NCBI GenBank assembly: GCA_003695215.1 | Contig: RFIM01000311.1 | Span: 1-8,084 of the forward strand | DNA length: 8,084 nt | Source of the DNA: Chloroflexota bacterium | Lineage (GTDB): Bacteria; Chloroflexota; Anaerolineae; Aggregatilineales; UBA2796 | Direction: 5' to 3' | Shown: piece by piece, positions 6,317 to 8,084 of the stretch | How the letters are laid out: every line of letters starts with the position of its first letter | How positions within the stretch are numbered: the first letter of the stretch is position 1 | The notes under the pieces: generated by a model | Databases searched by the model: none | Seen by the model: the letters and a program-made list of their open reading frames with translations, nothing else | What the model was told of the DNA's origin: nothing | Made by a program: the position numbers and the translations under genes

Positions 6317-6322
6317 TAGCGG

Positions 6323-8084
6323 CTAGAAAGCGGGCGTGGCGGTCGCTTCGGCTGCATCAGGCTCATCAGTGACGTTCGCAATCTCAGCAATCTTGAAGGC
6401 TTTGCCGCCGCGCGTCACGCTCACAAACGAGGCGTTGATCCAACCACGGACGCCATTGTACTCCACCTGCAGCCAAGTGCCAGGGCCATTCCGCCCGAGA
6501 ACTGGCAGCTGCGTGCCTGAAGGAATCAGGGCGAGCGACTCTGAGCTAGCATCAGGATTGCGCCGCAGGTGCAAGTTCGCGCCTGGATCGACCTTGTCGA
6601 TGGTCGCCGTGATTGTCTGTGTGGCAGGCGGCGGTGGCGCCACTGAGGGGCTGCCTTGCAAGCCGCCAACGCGTATCTCAGTGGCAGTCGGCACGTCATC
6701 GAGCGAGAAAGGCCGCCCATCTCGCGTCAGGACGACGAACTGCGAATTGACCCAGCCTGTCAAGGTGCCGCTATCGCTTGTGAAGCGCACATAGAGCCAA
6801 GTCAAGCTGCTTGGCTCGCCGACCAAGCCGCCGCGCGATTCGACCTCGGTCTTTTCCAGCACTACCAGCTGTGTGCCAAGCGGCAAAAGCGCCAAGGACT
6901 CAGCCGCGATATCAGGTGTGCGCCGCATTTGCAGATTCACGCCCGGATCGACATTGACAGTGGCGATGATCAATTTGGTATCAGGCGGGACAGGCGTGGC
7001 CAGCGAAGAGCTGATCTCGCCGAACTCGTTCTCAGGCACCTGCGGGAAGGCGAGCATTTCAGCAGGCGATAAGACGCGCCTGCCGCGCGCGTCGGTCACT
7101 ATCAGGAATTCTGCCTTTGTCCAGCCCGTGATTTTACCGCCGTCGGGCAGTTCCCAAGCCACGAATACCCAGATATCTTCAAGGCGCGCACCTTGCGGAT
7201 CGAGCGTAGCAGTGGCCGCGGGCACGGGCTCATTGGGCAGACGAGCAGGCCCGCGCACGCCTTCGATGCGCAGCAGAGTGCGGCTAGGCGCCAAAGCAAG
7301 CGTCTTAGCGTCTGTGCGCGGATACTCGCGAATCTTCAGATTGACGCCTGGATCGGTATCCACAATGCCTGTGATGCCTGTGGCGCCGAAAGGCGTGGGC
7401 GTGGGCTGCTGCGCAACAGGCGGCGCTACAGTCGGTATGCCAACAGGCACTGTTGGAATCAGCACAGATGCCACAGTCGGTATCGCGCCGACTATTGGCG
7501 TCGCTGTGGGCGCCATCACCAGATCAGGCGGCAGAGCTGTAGCAGCCGCAGGCGGCGCTGCAGCGTCAACGGCAACCGCGCTGCCGAGCTGTTCGCTCAA
7601 GCTCGCGGCCACATAGATCAGCTCGGGCGCGCTGCTTGTGCCTGCCAAGATGAAGTTATGCAACACGCCGCCACTGAGGGCAAGCGTCGTGCCTAGCCCA
7701 AGCTCAGCGCCAAAAATGCCGATCTCTGCACTGAAAGCGCCTTTGCGCAGCTCTATGCCTGAAGCCTGGCTGCTCTGAATGACGGTTCCATTATCTAGAG
7801 AGATAAAGGCGATCTCGCTGTTGAGCGCGTTGATCAAGCGCACGCGCGCTTGGTCGGCTGCGAGCGCGCTGATGTTATCGGGATAAACCGTCGCTGTCAG
7901 CCCATTCAGCGCGCCGCTGATCACCACAGTGGCGGCGATGCCGCTGGGCAGGGTTGTCTCAGCCGTTAGGGCGGGCTCGCTCTCGGCTGAGCTGCCAGCA
8001 GCGCGCACGACAATTTTAGCCTCGCCCGCTGGCAACCAGATGTGCGGCAAGCCGACACCAAACGGCACATTGACGGCTGCCAGC
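6323..8084 (-). CDS. Large exported protein with DUF4397-like and three SH3b domains (5' end beyond window)
   Basis: The reading frame is open to the window edge. The GTG at 8068 is only internal: the preceding residues LAAVN continue the same domain, so the true start is missing. Numbering from that GTG gives 581 residues. Residues 1-66 and 75-163 look like two DUF4397-type beta domains (WLPAGEAKIVV; ARVRLINALNSEIAFISLDNG). A Pro/Ala/Thr linker spans about 168-229. Three bacterial SH3 domains follow (about 234-325, 369-447, 488-552), each opening with D-P-G-x-N-L-x-x-R and, apart from the first, ending in GW-[VI]-N-x-x-F. SH3b domains usually bind cell-wall or surface polymers, so an extracellular or envelope role is likely, although the signal peptide is out of view. 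The gene is probably cotranscribed with the small exported-protein gene downstream. Confidence 0.88.
   Translation of the reverse strand, partial: LAAVNVPFGVGLPHIWLPAGEAKIVVRAAGSSAESEPALTAETTLPSGIAATVVISGALNGLTATVYPDNISALAADQARVRLINALNSEIAFISLDNGTVIQSSQASGIELRKGAFSAEIGIFGAELGLGTTLALSGGVLHNFILAGTSSAPELIYVAASLSEQLGSAVAVDAAAPPAAATALPPDLVMAPTATPIVGAIPTVASVLIPTVPVGIPTVAPPVAQQPTPTPFGATGITGIVDTDPGVNLKIREYPRTDAKTLALAPSRTLLRIEGVRGPARLPNEPVPAATATLDPQGARLEDIWVFVAWELPDGGKITGWTKAEFLIVTDARGRRVLSPAEMLAFPQVPENEFGEISSSLATPVPPDTKLIIATVNVDPGVNLQMRRTPDIAAESLALLPLGTQLVVLEKTEVESRGGLVGEPSSLTWLYVRFTSDSGTLTGWVNSQFVVLTRDGRPFSLDDVPTATEIRVGGLQGSPSVAPPPPATQTITATIDKVDPGANLHLRRNPDASSESLALIPSGTQLPVLGRNGPGTWLQVEYNGVRGWINASFVSVTRGGKAFKIAEIANVTDEPDAAEATATPAF
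6413..7369 (-). repeat. Three diverged SH3b-coding repeats
   Basis: Three coding units (7094-7369, 6728-6964, 6413-6607) share the opening D-P-G-[VA]-N-L and the S-L-A-L-x-P / T-L-A-L-A-P segment. On the + strand the shared element reads GCCTGGATCG (near 6581 and 7347) or GCCCGGATCG (6941). The first two units carry insertions between strands; the third is the most compact. Confidence 0.75.

Noticed and set aside
6873..7616. Long + strand open frame (247 codons) opposite the SH3b gene
   Set aside because: It lies antisense to a well-supported gene and its Ser/Gly/Ala/Arg-rich translation has no domain pattern. GC-rich coding sequence often leaves the opposite strand open.
8066..8068. GTG at 8068 as the true start of the SH3b/DUF4397 gene
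   Set aside because: The frame continues to the window edge and the preceding residues belong to the same beta domain.

Overview
The window looks like an ordinary chromosomal stretch of a moderately GC-rich bacterium, most likely a member of the Chloroflexota. This is an inference from the gene types: a multi-pass membrane protein resembling a Chloroflexi M50-like family next to tpiA, an exported WD40 protein, an exported SH3b/DUF4397-type protein and a small exported protein with a G-x-T-P-G motif. No phage, insertion sequence, CRISPR, tRNA or rRNA signal was seen. All gaps between genes are under 300 bases.

Layout, left to right: (1) 9-2060, minus strand: tpiA followed 3 nt later by a membrane-protein gene, a two-gene unit that is probably translationally coupled. 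(2) 2141-2169: a Rho-independent terminator for the next gene. (3) 2192-3655, minus: a secreted protein with about eleven WD40 repeats, with its own sigma70-like promoter near 3740-3767. (4) 3793-4506, minus: a type I RNase H domain with an extra C-terminal domain. (5) 4507-4645: a divergent control region with operator-like repeats. (6) 4646-5599, plus: a SorC/DeoR-type sugar-responsive transcription regulator. (7) 5596-6279, minus: a small exported protein of unknown function, whose stop codon shares the palindrome CTAG with the regulator's stop. (8) 6323 to the window edge, minus: the 3' part of a large exported protein with DUF4397-like domains, a Pro/Thr linker and three SH3b domains.

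The genes do not form one obvious pathway. tpiA is central glycolysis, the RNase H is nucleic-acid housekeeping, and the WD40 and SH3b proteins look like envelope or extracellular proteins. The SorC-type regulator is the only candidate controller, and its target is not evident beyond possible autoregulation.

I did not find a convincing new multi-gene system. The observations most worth checking are: the near absence of CCGG (3 copies read in 8 kb); a membrane protein whose expected HExxH zinc motif reads RELSR; a 12-bp hairpin occupying the ribosome-binding region of the gene at 6279; the RNase H fusion; and operator-like repeats beside the SorC gene and over the WD40 promoter.
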